NCBI GenBank assembly: GCA_026075535.2
Contig: AP026540.1
Coordinates: 186,001-250,000 of the forward strand
Length of the DNA stretch: 64,000 nucleotides
Reading direction: 5' to 3'
Origin: Tricholoma matsutake
Taxonomy: Eukaryota > Basidiomycota > Agaricomycetes > Agaricales > Tricholomataceae
In this document: positions 1 through 11,879 of the stretch, piece by piece
Numbering within the stretch: the stretch's first letter is position 1
How the letters are laid out: each line of letters begins with the position of its first letter
Notes under the pieces: model-generated
What the model was told of the DNA's origin: nothing
Seen by the model: the letters and a program-made list of their open reading frames with translations, nothing else
Database searches by the model: none
Program-made: the position numbers and the translations under genes

Positions 1-2386
1 ATGATCTATTTTTGAAACCAGAGAAGTGTGTGTTTGGGGCAAGCGAGATCGAGTTCCTAGGATTATTGATCAGCCCAGACGGGATCAAAATGGATCCAAT
101 CTGATCAAGGTACAGGCAATCACAGAGTGGCCTGCGCCCACCCATGTCAAGGAGGTTCAAGCCTTCTTGGGACTCGCAGATTATTATTGTCACTTTGTGC
201 ACAATTTTTCTAAAATTGCCGCACCCTTACATAAGCTTACACGAAAGGGAGTAGTATGGAGGTGGGGAGAGCAGCAGCAGACAGCATTTGAGGAGTTGAA
301 GAGGAAGTTTGTGGAGGGACCAATATTAGCCCCAGTAGATTTCACACGCCCTTTGCGAGTGGAATCTGATGCATCCGATTTTGCTACTGGAGCAGTATTA
401 TCAATGCTGTGCGAAGATGACAAATGGCATCCTTGTGCATACTTGTCAAAAGGGTTGAATGATGTGGAGAGGAATTATGATGTGCATGACAAAGAGATGT
501 TGGGGATAATATGAGCATTGGAGGTGTGGAGGCATTATTTGGAGGGATGTACGCATCAGATTGAGATCTGGATGGATCATCAAAATCTGCAATACTTCAT
601 GTCCGCTAAAAAGCTTAATCGCCGGCAAGCACGTTGGGCACTATTCCTATCACGTTTCAATTTTCACTTGGTCCACAAAGCGGGAAGCTTAATGAGGAAA
701 GCAGATGCATTATCCAGATGTATGGATCATAAAAGGGGGGTGGAGGAGGACAATAAAAATGTTACCTTACTCAAACCCAAATACTTTCGCATTTGCGCTA
801 TGCATCAAGGGCATCTATTAATAGATAGCTCGGAAACGGAAATGTTGTCTAAAATTAGACAATGCTCGGAAATAGACGATGAAGTAGTGGAAGCCATGAA
901 AGCTCTGAAGGGAGAGAAGAAAGGTAATATCAAAGGAGACGAATGGGCTGAGGAACAAGGGTTGGTGTTGTTTCGAGGAAAAGTGTATGTACCGAAGGAT
1001 CAGGATTTGCGAAGGGAGATCGTCTGGTTACATCACAATACGCCAATTGCCGGACACCCAGGAAGATGGAAGACGTTGGAATTAGTAATGAGAAATTATT
1101 GGTGGCCCAGAATTTTGAAGTATGTGTTGGGGTATGTGGATGGATGTGATACGTGCATGAGGGGGAAGAAATTTCCAGAGAAACCTGCAGGAAAATTAAT
1201 GCCGAACCCTATACCTAAAGCGCCGTGGCAAGATATATCTGTGGATTTTATTACTGGATTACCCGAGGCTCAAGGGTACAATGCAATATTCGTAGTATGC
1301 GACTGCTTTACAAAGGAGGTCCATATTATTCCTACTACTACAGAAACCTCAACATTGGGCTTGGCACGCCTCTATCTAAATCAGGTATGGCGGTTACATG
1401 GGTTACCCGATACCGTTATCTCTGATCGCGGACCACAATTTGCTTCTGTGTTTATGGGAGAACTAAACAACATATTGGGAATTCAAACTAAATTATCTAT
1501 GGCATATCACCCACAGACTGATGGGCAGACAGAGAGAATGAATCAGGAGTTGGAGCAGTACCTACGTATGTTTGTCAACTACTGACAAACCGACTGGCCC
1601 AAATGGTTGGCAATTGCCGAATTTTCCCACAATAACAAATTCCATTTGGCTACTCGTATGTCACCCTTTTTCGCGAATTATGGATATCATCCTCGCATGG
1701 GAATAGAACCCAGAAGGGAAGTCAAAGTACAGTCAGTAGAAGATTTTGTATCTAAGATGCAAAAGGTACAAGAGGAAGCAGAGGCGGCATTGAAGAAAGC
1801 ATGTGATGACATGATGCAACATGCGGATCGTACTTGAGCATGCACTCCAGAGTACAAAGTTGGTGACTTGGTATGGCTAAGTACCAAGGACCTGAACATT
1901 CCACGACCTTCGAAGAAACTTACGGAGAAACAAGTTGGCCCATATGCGATCTCTAAAGTGATCTCGCCTAATGCAGTAGTGCTAAAATTACCCTGATCAT
2001 TTAAGATTGATCCCGAGATTAACATATCCTGCTTACGCCCTTACCGTCCGCCCACTATTCCTGGCCAACAAACTACTCCACAACCTTCAATAATAGTAGA
2101 AGGTGCTCCAGAATACATAGTTGAAGAAATTCTAGACTCACGTCTTCGACGGAACAAATTGGAGTTCTTAATAAAGTGGAAAAACTATACCGACAAAAAT
2201 AATTCGTGGGAACCTGAAGAGAATTGTAAGCGAGTGCGTAACGCGATCACCCAATTCTTTAAATGTAATCTGAATGCTCCACGTCGCATTGCGAGAATGG
2301 TGTATGAGGGGATGAAATTCTGGCCTTACCAAAATTTCACAGAGGGGACAAACATAATATTTTCTCACCTGGAAGTCGAGGCATAA
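1..2386 (+). pseudogene. Ty3/gypsy chromovirus pol, 3' half (element 1)
   Basis: Polyprotein of an LTR retrotransposon that copies and integrates the element; the 5' half lies outside the window. In order I see the end of the RT thumb, RNase H with an ESDASDF catalytic motif (~360-385), the integrase HHCC zinc domain (~1030-1160), the integrase core with D in SVDF (~1240), D in SDRGPQF (~1422) and E in QTERMNQE (~1530), and a chromodomain (~2120-2260). One frame is open from about position 104 to 2386 except for TGA at 512, 1583, 1835 and 1994, each where Arg is expected. A 5 bp insertion near 102-106 shifts the frame. The element is inactive. The 3' LTR follows directly. Confidence 0.92.
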
Positions 2387-2397
2387 AAGGGGGGTAA

Positions 2398-2798
2398 TGT
2401 TAGGAAACCACCCCATTACCTAATAAACTTTCATTTTTATTTTATTATGTTGAATTACGCTACATGACGCCAAATTACGCTACATTTTGATAGTGTGAGA
2501 ATTTTATTTCGCACGCATCAAATGTACACGCATGTACGAGTGCGTCGGTAACAACAATGTACAATATATGTAACATAGTATATAAACCCTAAATATATGC
2601 CTAGGGGACCCCAGTTGTGTTCTCTTAGGTATTCCACCTACGTTTTTGGTGTGAAAGGCCTATCTCAACAAACTCACCTATTAATAACCCCTCACATCAA
2701 AACCATCAATTCCCCCATCACAAGCGCGGATCCCGCCCCCTTCTTGTAGAGAGAACCTGCATGGTCTTAGCTGGCAGATAGTGGGTGTCACCCTAACA
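2398..2798 (+). repeat. 3' LTR of element 1
   Basis: A 401 bp LTR that starts TGTTAGG and ends CCTAACA, so the ends are inverted repeats with the usual TG...CA. A purine-rich polypurine tract (AAAAGGGGGG, 2386-2394) lies immediately upstream, where plus-strand synthesis would be primed. A TATA-like stretch (GTATATAAACCC) near 2578 is a possible promoter. The 5' LTR is outside the window, so the target duplication cannot be checked; the 3' flank begins GTCAC. Confidence 0.85.
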
Positions 2799-3270
2799 GT
2801 CACTAGTCTTTGTTTCTGCAGGGCATTTTTACGTTACTGTACCATTTCATTCAATTTGTCCTGTCATGTCATTTGCAATGACCTCTAAGTTTTGGTTTTG
2901 CCAGTCACAGCTCTGCCGTGACTGGCACTGGACCCCTTGTGGAAATTCCAGGGACATCAGCTGAATGCGCACTGTTTGTCCCTGAATGTTTCTTCCATTG
3001 TATGTCCTTGCCCTACCCCACACTGACATCCAAAAAAGGAATTTTGCTTACAAATACACACTTTTCAGCATCAACATTTTCACTGTACTAAGTATTATAA
3101 ATCACTGCAAGTACATGCCATGGGAGAATGTACTCTGTCTTTTATCTGTTGCTAAATTCGATCAGCATAGCCGGTGTAATGGGGTATAATTGGACATAGA
3201 TATATTTATACCTTTTATGATGTGTGGACCGTAAGTACTGTGGTTGAATGTAATATGTTCCTCTCTGTCA
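2799..3270. other. Intergenic stretch with one strong hairpin
   Basis: No credible gene. An 8 bp stem hairpin (CCAGTCAC / GTGACTGG) lies at about 2911-2935. A motif at 3013-3044 (CCCCACACTGACATCC followed by AAAAAGGAA) recurs near 14250, just after the 61 bp tandem array there, so both may be ends of the same repeat family. Confidence 0.5.
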
Positions 3271-3274
3271 TTTA

Positions 3275-4906
3275 CTAACCGCGGTCAGCATAGCCAGTCT
3301 GAGCAATTGCTGAGAAGTGCCCAACAAATGTCATGATCCATTTCCAGACGGTCTGGAAATTGATCATGGTTATGTGAGATCTAGACACCTCTGTCTGCTC
3401 CTCGCCTTCCTCGCCATCCTCCCCCTCCTTGCCATCCTCCCCCTCCTCACCATCCCCCTCCTCCTCATCCTCCCCCTCCTCCTCATCCCCCTCCTCATCC
3501 TTCAAGGCAACTTGGCCAATGTGGCTTGCTGCCCTGCCGACACCATCTGCCACTTTGTAGACTCCACCTCCTTTACCGATGTACAATGTGGCCCATTTGT
3601 TATATTCATCTTTCCTGAATGCTATATGAGGCAACATCTCACCTGGGAATAGAACTTGGAGATGTTCTTTTAACGCATCGGAGTGTGCGATGCAGACAAA
3701 AGCATTGCCATAGAAAGTGACACCATGCACCAGATTTGACACATCCTTTGTAAGTTGCTGGTCATCCTCCTTGAGTTTGGCCTCCTTCTCATCATCCTTC
3801 TTGAGTTTGCCCTCCTTCTGGTCATCCTTCTTCCTCGACCTCAGATGCTTCAAGGATACCGATGATGATGATTTAGCAGCAATACCCACTTCCAACCTCA
3901 GAAGGGCACTTGCATAGCCAACCAGGATGGCCAAGAGGAAGTTGTGGAATGTTGTTGCAGTGTCCTTGCAGTATATCTCGAATGAGGCTAATCGCTCCTT
4001 GGAGCATAACACCTCTAAATATTTATCAGCTGTGTCCTGCTTTTTCTGGGAGTACTTCACCAAAACTTTCATTCTCAAATCGTTCATTTGGTCGAGATAT
4101 CGAGCCAGTCTCGGGTCACGAACAGGTTTGGTCCACTCATGCTTCTGGATTGACTTCATCAAGGAGTCGGTTGCTTCATCTAGCATATGAAGAAGCCCAA
4201 GCGATGACCAATGGAAAATCCGTCGTTTCATTCTCTTCCAACACTGCACAACGAGAAAGTGAGAAAAGCGCCTGGATTCAGTGGGTCGCGCAGAAGGCTC
4301 GGAAATCTTGTATGTATTGAGATAGGAACATACAGATTCTGTATGGTCTGCCAGTGTAGATTGTCTGACCCTGGATACATTATAAGCAATGAGGAAGTGA
4401 TGCCAGGTACCGGTAGAAGCTCACTTTCTCATCAATTTCCAACAATCATCTTGATCAAAGTGAGACCACAAATCTTTGCCTGAAGCCAATCTGATGCCCT
4501 TTGCAGAATTACTGTGCTCTGGATTGGCAACAGCAGCGATATTCAGTGTTTGATTGGTGTAAGGAGTAGTGACAAAATAATCATCCTCTTCAGAGTGAGC
4601 TTCTTCTGTGGGCATTGCACTGGCCACTACAAGACTTAGACTGGAAGCGTATGCTGTAGCGGCAAGGACTTCTTCGTTATGCACTAGAATAGTTGTCACT
4701 GCATCAACCTTTCCGTGGACCAGTAGATTCTGGATGGGAGGAGCATCTGTGGCAGGGAGTGTGGTGTTTCCCTGATTGATAGTAGTGAGTAAGCAGAGAA
4801 GAAGGGTGAGATTTCGAAATTTCATATGAAGCGCCAAATTTGAGTCTGAGTCAGGCTCTGCCTGATTAGGAGAGATTTGAAGTATCTGTGCTGAATTGGT
4901 GGTCAT
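3275..4906 (-). CDS. Hypothetical protein with acidic C-terminal tract
   Basis: I do not recognise the family. The first large exon runs from an ATG at 4906 to about 4423, where GAGAAA meets a GTGAGC donor. The second large exon (about 4250 to a TAG at 3275) has no in-frame stop. A small exon after a TCCAG acceptor near 4372 probably joins them. Visible features are a hydrophobic segment near the N-terminus (LTLLLCLL), a second one in exon 2 (FLLAILVGYASALL), a Lys/Glu-rich repeated KKDD/KEDD stretch and a long Glu/Asp/Gly tract near the C-terminus. The acidic tract comes from a CTC-rich minisatellite at 3400-3500. Multi-exon coding is likely; function is unknown. Confidence 0.55.
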
Positions 4907-5499
4907 TGGAACTGAAATCAAGAGGTGGTGGTACAATGATGGGTTGAGACAATGGACACCGGCGTCCGACTCAGAGTCACTGTTCAAGTTATAAACTGTA
5001 TACAAATGTGAGAAAAGACTCTCGGACTCTCTGCTACCGCGAAGCTCCAGTGTTCCTAAGATGAAAATGCACCTGATCTGCCAAGCATAGGGTAGAATTG
5101 TGTAGTAAGAGGTAGTAAGTATGTGATATATGCATATGATCATGATCCGGTGGCTCCTTATGAGTTATAATGTCTGAGTCTCATGCTGTCTCACGGTATA
5201 TCGCTATATTGTGAGATGATATCATTTGCTGTGATGAACCAGAATGCTGGAATCTCTGACTCGGAGTCTTTTCCTCGTAACTACATACATATGGAGCGGG
5301 TCACCTAGTGGCCACTACTTTTGTATAGCTGCCAATCTGACTGGTGAATTTTTTTTTAATAAAGTATGACTGAAAACAAGCATGAGAAGACTGGATGACT
5401 TTCTGTAATGTTAACTTGATATTCTATCTCCAAACCTTACTCTGCAGACTTTCAAGTCGTTGGCAACACATTTAGAGTTTGGAGTTAGAGAACCATAAG
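4907..5499. other. Intergenic stretch between hypothetical gene and inverted-repeat element
   Basis: Contains the possible promoter of the minus-strand gene and an upstream extension of its reading frame to 5143 that lacks other support. Nothing else stands out until the telomere-like motif (AAGGGTTAGGGTTATGGG) at about 5497-5514 that opens the left inverted-repeat arm. Confidence 0.4.
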
Positions 5500-6420
5500 G
5501 GTTAGGGTTATGGGACCTCCCAGGGTTGGCCACAGGGTTTGATCCATGGGGGCAGAAGGGGGCCACAGGGTTGGATCCATAGGGTCAGAAGGGGGTACAG
5601 TGCTCACCTAGGGTTGGATCCATGAGGGCAGAAGGGGGTACAATGCTCTCTCGAGCATGCCAAGGATTGTTGCACGCAGCAATATTCTGTCAAGTGATTT
5701 TAATGTGATATCTGTCAGACTATTTGCAAGATGTAGGGTAACTTGTGGAATTTATATTTGGTTACACTAAAAGCAGTTGTCGTGACATAGTGACAACCAC
5801 TGTAGGGTTTGACACACTGTGGGTTTGGACACCAGGCTAACTGTGATAGGGTTGATTTCAGACCACAGGCACCCCAATTCGCCCCGCTGAGTGGGTGAAT
5901 CAGGGATGTCACATGACCATGTCATATATTTGCGGCAGTATACTGGGCTTGCAAGCAGCCACATAATAAAGTTAAAGTTAAAGTTAAAGTTAAACCGCGA
6001 TCAACAAGTGTGAATCAGGAGGACGATCGGAAGCACACCTGCGATTGCACTGACTTGTATCATACACGGACATCCCAGATGTCCATCCTATGTTGTCTAA
6101 TGGACTGACCAGAGGTTGGAAAAGGAAATTGTAAGGGTATCTGGCACGAGAAGAGGAATGATATATAGTTCTCGTAGTCATACTCAGCTCAGCCCCGGTT
6201 CGATAGCAGCAGGGTTAATTACCATTGAAACCCATGGTCTCTCTTCTAAGGATTCCAGCGCGTCGCATCCGCTTCCAGAGACATTAGTATGTTTGCTTAG
6301 ACTAGATTTGTAATTGACACCAGCATACCGTGAGGCAATCAGATATTTCTACCGGTTGTAAAAGTAAAGGGTGTCTGCGATGATATTGTTATTGCACTGA
6401 ATTACCATATCATGTGTTCA
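5500..6420 (+). repeat. Left terminal inverted repeat
   Basis: Near-identical in reverse complement to 21905-22855. From the outer end it contains a telomere-like motif, a ~33 bp minisatellite built on GGATCCAT and CAGAAGGGGG (one copy fewer than the right arm), unique sequence, a (GTTAAA)n microsatellite at 5970-5995, one diverged satellite unit at about 6062-6160, and unique sequence to the start of the satellite array. Scattered transitions separate the two arms. Confidence 0.8.
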
Positions 6421-6765
6421 CCCAGTGTACACAGACGTCCCAGACATCCATGGTCATGCCTATGTTGTCTAATGGACTGGCCAGAGGTAGGAAAAGGAAA
6501 TTTTAAGGGTATCTGGCACAATATTGTTGTCGCCTGCAGTCGCACTAACTTACCATATCATGTGTTCACCCAGTGTACATGGACGTCCCAGACATCCATG
6601 GTCATGCCAATGTTGTCTAATGGACTGGCCAGAGGTAGGAAAAGCAAATTGAAAGGGTATCTGGCACAGTATTGTCGTCGCCTGCAGTCGCACTGACTTA
6701 TCATATCATGTGTTCACCCACTGTACACGGATGTCCCAGATGGCCATGTCCATGCCTATGTTTGT
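6405..6765 (+). repeat. ~148 bp satellite, about 2.5 units
   Basis: Unit landmarks in order are TGTTGTCTAATGGACTGGCC, AAATTGTAAGGGTATCTGGC, CGCCTGCAGTCGCACTGACT, CATGTGTTCACCCAGTGTAC and a GGACGTC...GACGTCC dyad before CATGGTCATGCC. Reading frames stay open across units because the unit happens to lack stops; I do not consider it coding. Another diverged copy lies at about 7150-7290. Confidence 0.85.
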
Positions 6766-7467
6766 TGAGATTCACACTGTGATCACATGCGGTCGGCACA
6801 TTGCAGTCGGCATATTTGATGCATATTCTATTCTTAGTGCATCCCTTTGATGCGCCTGGACAAACATCTGATAGTTACCTTTCTCCCATTATCCCATTGT
6901 CTAACACAACATGTATATAGCTAGATAGATTCTTCAGTCACTTCAGTTACTTATATGAGTACTGAGGTGAGTATTATATCATGTTTATCATTACAGATTA
7001 CTTAGGGTATGTACCTACACTAACACTCGTATATTCTAGCATTGAATATAGTCAATTATATTACTACTGAGTGTCCGCCATCTAAGTATTATCACACAAT
7101 GAGTTCCAAGCCCGTAAGGCTGTGTCGTCTTTCTGGGGTGCCAGGCTCAGAAGAGGTCATAAAAGGAAATTTAAAGGGTATCTGGCACGATATTGTTGTC
7201 GCCTGTGGTTGCACTGACTTGCCATATCATATGTTCGCCGAGTGTACGAGGACGTCACAGGCGTCCATGTCCTGTGACACCTAAATTTTCACTGCATCTG
7301 GCACGATATCGTTGTCACCTGTGGTCACAGGAACTTGCCACAAGGAAATTTTAACAGTATCTCGCAGTCAACCACATGATAAAATGCAAGAATGATGCAG
7401 GCATCCAAACACGTGTCACCTTATCGCTACGGATCGCACAATCGATAAGTCTTTCGAGTCAACCACC
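6766..7467. other. Unique spacer with a diverged satellite copy
   Basis: AT-rich unique sequence (6766-7145), a degenerate satellite unit (7150-7290) and about 170 bp upstream of the next gene that would hold its promoter. No gene seen. Confidence 0.4.
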
Positions 7468-8426
7468 ATGGTCTCTGAAGCCAATTCCAGAAAGATTCAA
7501 AAGCTCCCCATGGTGACTGAGATGGTTGTGGAGGGCAATGGTGACTCTGTCATGGTCAGCTTGAACAATTGGTAAGCCCAGCTGATCTAGCTGATCTATG
7601 TCTGCATCAATCTTACCCGACTTCTCTTCAAGCATTTAGGTGGTTCCGAAGGGAAGACTTGCCAACAAAAACCTCTGAAGGGATTTTCGGATTGCACATG
7701 TAAGGGAGATTCGCATGAAACCACGCGCTCCCACCTGATTTTTTCTGCAGTTCTACACAGACCATACTGATACCCGAAAGTGAGTGGCTCGTTATTGTGA
7801 ACTCTCTAATCAACTCAACTAGAACCCACAGCAGTGACAAAAATTTGTCTCCGACTGAACTGGTGTTGCTGGAGGACGATGTGGATTGGCTTTCATCAGA
7901 GAAAATTATCAATAAGCTTGGAGCGTATTTTTGGGAATTCGATGACGCCTTACCAAATCCACCGTGAATGAACAGCCAGATCTGGTTCATTCAATGTATG
8001 AAAACACCATGCCCGGTTTGTGAAGAGTTCTATGTCCCCCATGAGGATCACCAGTGGTACTGCTACACATGCAGAGTTTGGATGGACATCGAGTGTATCA
8101 GTGAGGACGATGACAGCCCTGATTTCGAGGTCCCCAGTAACCAGGGAACCCTCAATATTGAGACCCTTCGAGATGGATTTCTGGAGATACTAAATGAAGT
8201 AATGCGCAGGCCTACGGTCCGAGGCCATATGGACGAGTACGACTTCAACAACCACTGGGCCACTACGGGCAGCGGCTCTCAACAGGGGCTGATCCAGGAG
8301 TGGAGAGACAGAGGCGCCTTGCCAGAGAATTGGTTGGCGCTGTTGGGCGAAAAATTTTTGCGGGACTTTGTCATCGAAAAGACATGGAAAGCATACTCAT
8401 GCCCCAGGTGCAGTCAGAGTATCTAA
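7468..8426 (+). pseudogene. Cys-rich zinc-finger-like protein gene, one internal TGA
   Basis: Three exons fit canonical splice sites: 7468-7571, 7640-7699 and 7751-8426, giving 279 codons plus stop in one frame. The only interruption is TGA at 7965-7967 (codon 127), directly followed by an in-frame ATG. Arg CGA is the likely ancestral codon. The C-terminal half has a zinc-binding-like array: CPVC, then YCYTC, a spaced Cys (DIEC) and a terminal CPRC, with aromatic residues between, resembling PHD/RING-type treble clefts. The N-terminal half has no recognisable motif. The exact family is unknown to me. It may be read as two shorter proteins if the TGA is not a mutation. It is the first cargo gene of the inverted-repeat element. 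Confidence 0.6.
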
Positions 8427-8489
8427 CCATTTAATTTCATTGTTTATTTTTTTAAATTGCTACCTGTACTTCTATGAATAAATGCTATC

Positions 8490-8728
8490 ATCTGTTCACC
8501 CAGTGTACATGGATGTCCCAGATGTCCATGGTCATGCCAATGTTGTCTAAAAGACTGGCCAGAGGTAGGAAATGGAAATTGTAAGGGTATCTGGCACAAT
8601 ATTGTTGTTGCCTGCAGTCACACTGACTTACCATATCATGTGTTCACCCAGTGTACGCGGACATCCCAGATGTCCATGGTCATGCCTATGTTCTCTAGTG
8701 GACTGGCCAGAGGTAGGAAAAAGACATT
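8490..8728 (+). repeat. ~148 bp satellite, about 1.6 units, interrupted
   Basis: Continues the plus-oriented satellite of the left side. The second unit is interrupted at 8728 by a TIR element and resumes at 9283, so the insertion point inside the repeat is known to the base. Confidence 0.85.
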
Positions 8729-9282
8729 AGAGCTTATCTGCAACCCAGGTCAAACTTTTTTTCGGTTCGAACCAGGTGAGATATGGGTCGAAGTTAGTTG
8801 TCCCTTAGGCTTGTCTTAATTGGGATGTATAATTCAGCTCAAGTTAGGTTGAAATTCTTCATGAACTCTTTACAAAATGCTTCGTCAACTGTGCACTCTA
8901 TACAGCCTACTCATGTCTATAGCAGATGATGAGATAGAAGAGCTGTTTTCCCTTCAAAATGTGATATTGTTGCTTGAAAATACCAATGTTTTAGCAATGA
9001 ATTCACTGCGTCGCGCCACTCATTTCAGAACAGAGAGCTGCTACAACTTCACTGCCATCGAAGCATTATGCATCCTTCTTGCACAACTTTGTTTCAGTGG
9101 TGATCAGAGGTGGAACCTACTAGAACGAGGGAGCCGATGCTGGGGAGTGAACCATTTATGGATAAGCTGGCCTGTCCTTATTTAGTTAGGGCTGTGTGAT
9201 GGTTCAAACCGAGTTTGGCTGCTCAAACTTTTTGGTTCCTGGTCGCTCGGAAAAAGTTTGACCTGGGTTGCAGATAAGCTCT
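8729..9282. mobile_element. 554 bp TIR element (MITE) inserted in the satellite
   Basis: The ends are inverted repeats beginning AGAGCTTATCTGCAACCCAG and matching over about 32 bp, with looser similarity beyond. The satellite unit is split exactly, with ATT on both sides (8726-8728 and 9283-9285); removing the element and one ATT restores the normal unit length. A 3 bp duplication fits PIF/Harbinger- or CACTA-like superfamilies, but the termini do not decide between them. A 102-codon open frame inside (8877-9185) has no recognisable motif and I do not call it a gene. Confidence 0.8.
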
Positions 9283-9345
9283 ATTGTAAGGGTATCTGGC
9301 ACAATATTGTTGTTGCCTGCAGTCGCAACGACTTAGGCCGAATTT
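9283..9345 (+). repeat. Satellite fragment right of the MITE
   Basis: Continuation of the unit split by the TIR element (starts at ATTGTAAGGG). It breaks off after the CGCAACGACTTA segment, where unique sequence starts. Confidence 0.75.
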
Positions 9346-9560
9346 GGCAGCATATCATGAGCATGAGAAATAGAATTTAGCACCGCCACATCATCCATCT
9401 GCATTCATCGATCATCAACTGCAGGCGACTGCAGGCACCATGCCCTCCACTCAGAAACGTGAGCTGGATGCAACCCATGGTCAGTGTCAATCAATAACAG
9501 CTAACTTACAACAATTCATCTCCAAACTACTCAAAAGGCACCAGTCTGCCATGAAAACAG

Positions 9561-9963
9561 CTCCAACCTGAGTCTCCGGAAGGGCCACAATCACCAAAAG
9601 AATACCTTGCAGAGACATGGCCCATCCTTAACGCTCTAATTGAGAAAAGTGTGTATTCCTTCCCCTGAATGACAAACGGTTTTCCTGAGCTTAGTTAGGC
9701 CACAACGGGTATCCAGCCCAGCCAGGGATTTCCGATGTAGAACCCACCTGGCCTACAAACCCTGAAAGCACAAAATATCTCAAATCCACCTTCTACTTCC
9801 CAGGGGCCGAGTCAGACGTCACCGTTGAACAATTCAACAGTGCCTCGGGCAGGGATCGTAAGTCAATTCTTTCATCTGTTGATTGTTTTATTTTGAGATA
9901 ACTACTTCATTAGCAGAGACAAGGGTTCGGATGGAGAGAGCACTGGCTCAAGAGAGATGGTAG
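9561..9963 (+). CDS. C-terminal part of an unrecognised small gene
   Basis: Three exons join in phase with GT-AG introns: 9561-9648, 9699-9857 and 9914-9963, ending in TAG and giving 98 residues. The translation is of normal composition (for example a segment EVEPTWPTNPE-like, rich in Pro, Thr and Tyr) and has no stops. I could not fix the N-terminal exon; an ATG at 9439 is nearby but does not join in phase. No motif recognised. The correct phase of two successive introns is the main support. It may be a relic. Confidence 0.4.
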
Positions 9964-11288
9964 TGTAATCTATTGTAGAATAGAAACAAATTCCGAATAA
10001 TGTCGTGAGCTGGGCATGAAGGCGCCGTCCTCTGATGAGGTTTATTCCTGTACAAAAAATAATCACGGCCGTGACCACAACTGCGATTGTGTTTGAAAAG
10101 TTGAAATTCATGAGATGTGATTCCCAGTGAAAACCCACGCTGAGCTGAGCCAAGAATATCTGCGCTGAGGCAGGAACTACTGAAGCGCAGCTTTACGCTG
10201 TTTTGTCCATCCTGCTTCGGTTTTTTTCCCTTTTGCAGACCGTATCCATAGTCATCTGAATGAGATCTGCATGAAAATTACTCATCCTCAGTATTCCTCA
10301 GTTACAATCTGCTGGTAGCTGCACTGTACTGAGGATGACCGAACAATGCAGTTTGATTAACATAGCTGTAATAAACCTACTATGCAGATAGGATATGCGC
10401 TCCTCCATGTTCCTCCATACTCCTCTGTGTTCTTCTAACCTTCATTCCAACCCTAAAACCATGACCGTACCATATCACCCACAACACCCAGTCTTCAAAA
10501 CTCCGTCACACGGATCGACACATCTGCATCTGCTTGTGGGATTAGGAAGTTGCTCGACGTGGGCAGGATATCGCACAAACCGAACTTATACATTGCTCAT
10601 GTTGGATCCTGCCGCCGTGGCTGTAGTAGACTTCGCTCTTGCTTGCGTGCTGGGTGCCTTGTATTTCTATACAATATGTATCATGTGTTCACCCAGTGTA
10701 CACGGACGTCCCAGACGTCCATGGTCATGCCAATGTTGTCTAATGGACTGGCCAGAGGTAGGAAATGAAAATTGTAAGGGTATCTGGCACAATATTGTTG
10801 TCGCCTGCAGTCGCACTGACTTACCATATCATGTGTTCACGCGAAAAGTGACTAGGCTGTTTCTAGGACCCAGTGCCAACAGTATGGACGCACGGATGAC
10901 TCATTGCCAGGGTCGTCATCAACAACAAAGTCTAACAGTGTATGTCAATGATTGCCTCCTGTGACTGCTATCGCAATACAGAAGAACATACCATACTCGT
11001 CTTCATCGGGTGCCTAGAATTCAGCTTCGTGCTCATTGTCTACATAGGCCTCAATATCCAGGAATTTTGTGATATTGGTCAACATGACTGGTGGGCTGAA
11101 GTCTGGATGTACATAAAATAGGTAAGTTCTATGTGTCACATATGCATCGACATACCAAAGTCTTTAATTTTTCTCACACGCGAAGGCCTCAGATCTCAGT
11201 GGACCCACGTCAATTCACAACTTATGTTCTCACTTAAAGACCAAGACTAATTCATTGTAAAGTAATACCGCAGATTGAAGTTGCGGGA
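9964..11288. other. Gene-poor stretch with one satellite copy
   Basis: Holds about 1.1 satellite units at 10676-10850, flanked by unique sequence. Short open frames on both strands (for example 9902-10153 minus and 10395-10964 plus) are not supported; the second one merely runs through the satellite. Confidence 0.45.
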
Positions 11289-11377
11289 ACATTGTCAGGT
11301 GACTTACGAACCTTGACAAACGTTGTCAGGTAACTTACAAACCTTGATGAACGTTGTCGGGTGACTTACAAACCTCA
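11289..11377. repeat. ~31 bp tandem repeat, three copies
   Basis: Units share AACNTTGTCAGGTGACTTAC followed by AAACCTTGA, with a few transitions between copies. An open segment at about 11405-11560 downstream might be a small exon ending at a GTACGTGAG donor, but I cannot connect it to a gene. Confidence 0.6.
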
Positions 11378-11879
11378 CATCAGAACCGATGATGCCTGCA
11401 CCAAGAAACAAAGCTTCAAGAAAGAAAAGGGAAGGATATTTGGTGTGTTGCCATACTTGTAATGCAACAGCTTGTACCACAAAAACAAGAGGAGTTCTAT
11501 GGCCTGTTGAAGGCAGTTCTTTGGCAAGGCATGAAAAAAGCAATGCGCATCCAAGTACGTGAGATAGCTACTCAATATGGTTTACTCATCCACGTATTTC
11601 ACAAGATTGTTCAGAATCTTGTGCTGCGAAGCAGTCTGGGGCATATAAGCGCCAACCAATGGATGGCGAGCTTATGCAGGGCTTGAACCTGTATAGAGAG
11701 TATCTGAATAGAGCCGACCATCATAAGGGTTCGACTTTTCCAGGTGAATCTGGACAGCCTAATTCATTAGGGTATTGCCATTGCACCTCTATATGATGTT
11801 TTGTAAACTCTGATGCATTACAAACAGACTTTCAGCCCAACGATCCTCTGTGGGTGACCTCTTTGTTCAGGGATCTTCC

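Noticed and set aside
8877..9185. 102-codon frame inside the MITE
   Set aside because: No recognisable motif; the element is short and its ends are non-coding. One open frame of this length is expected by chance.
9902..10153. Small membrane protein on the minus strand
   Set aside because: It overlaps the better-supported last exon of the plus-strand gene at 9561-9963 and has no other support.
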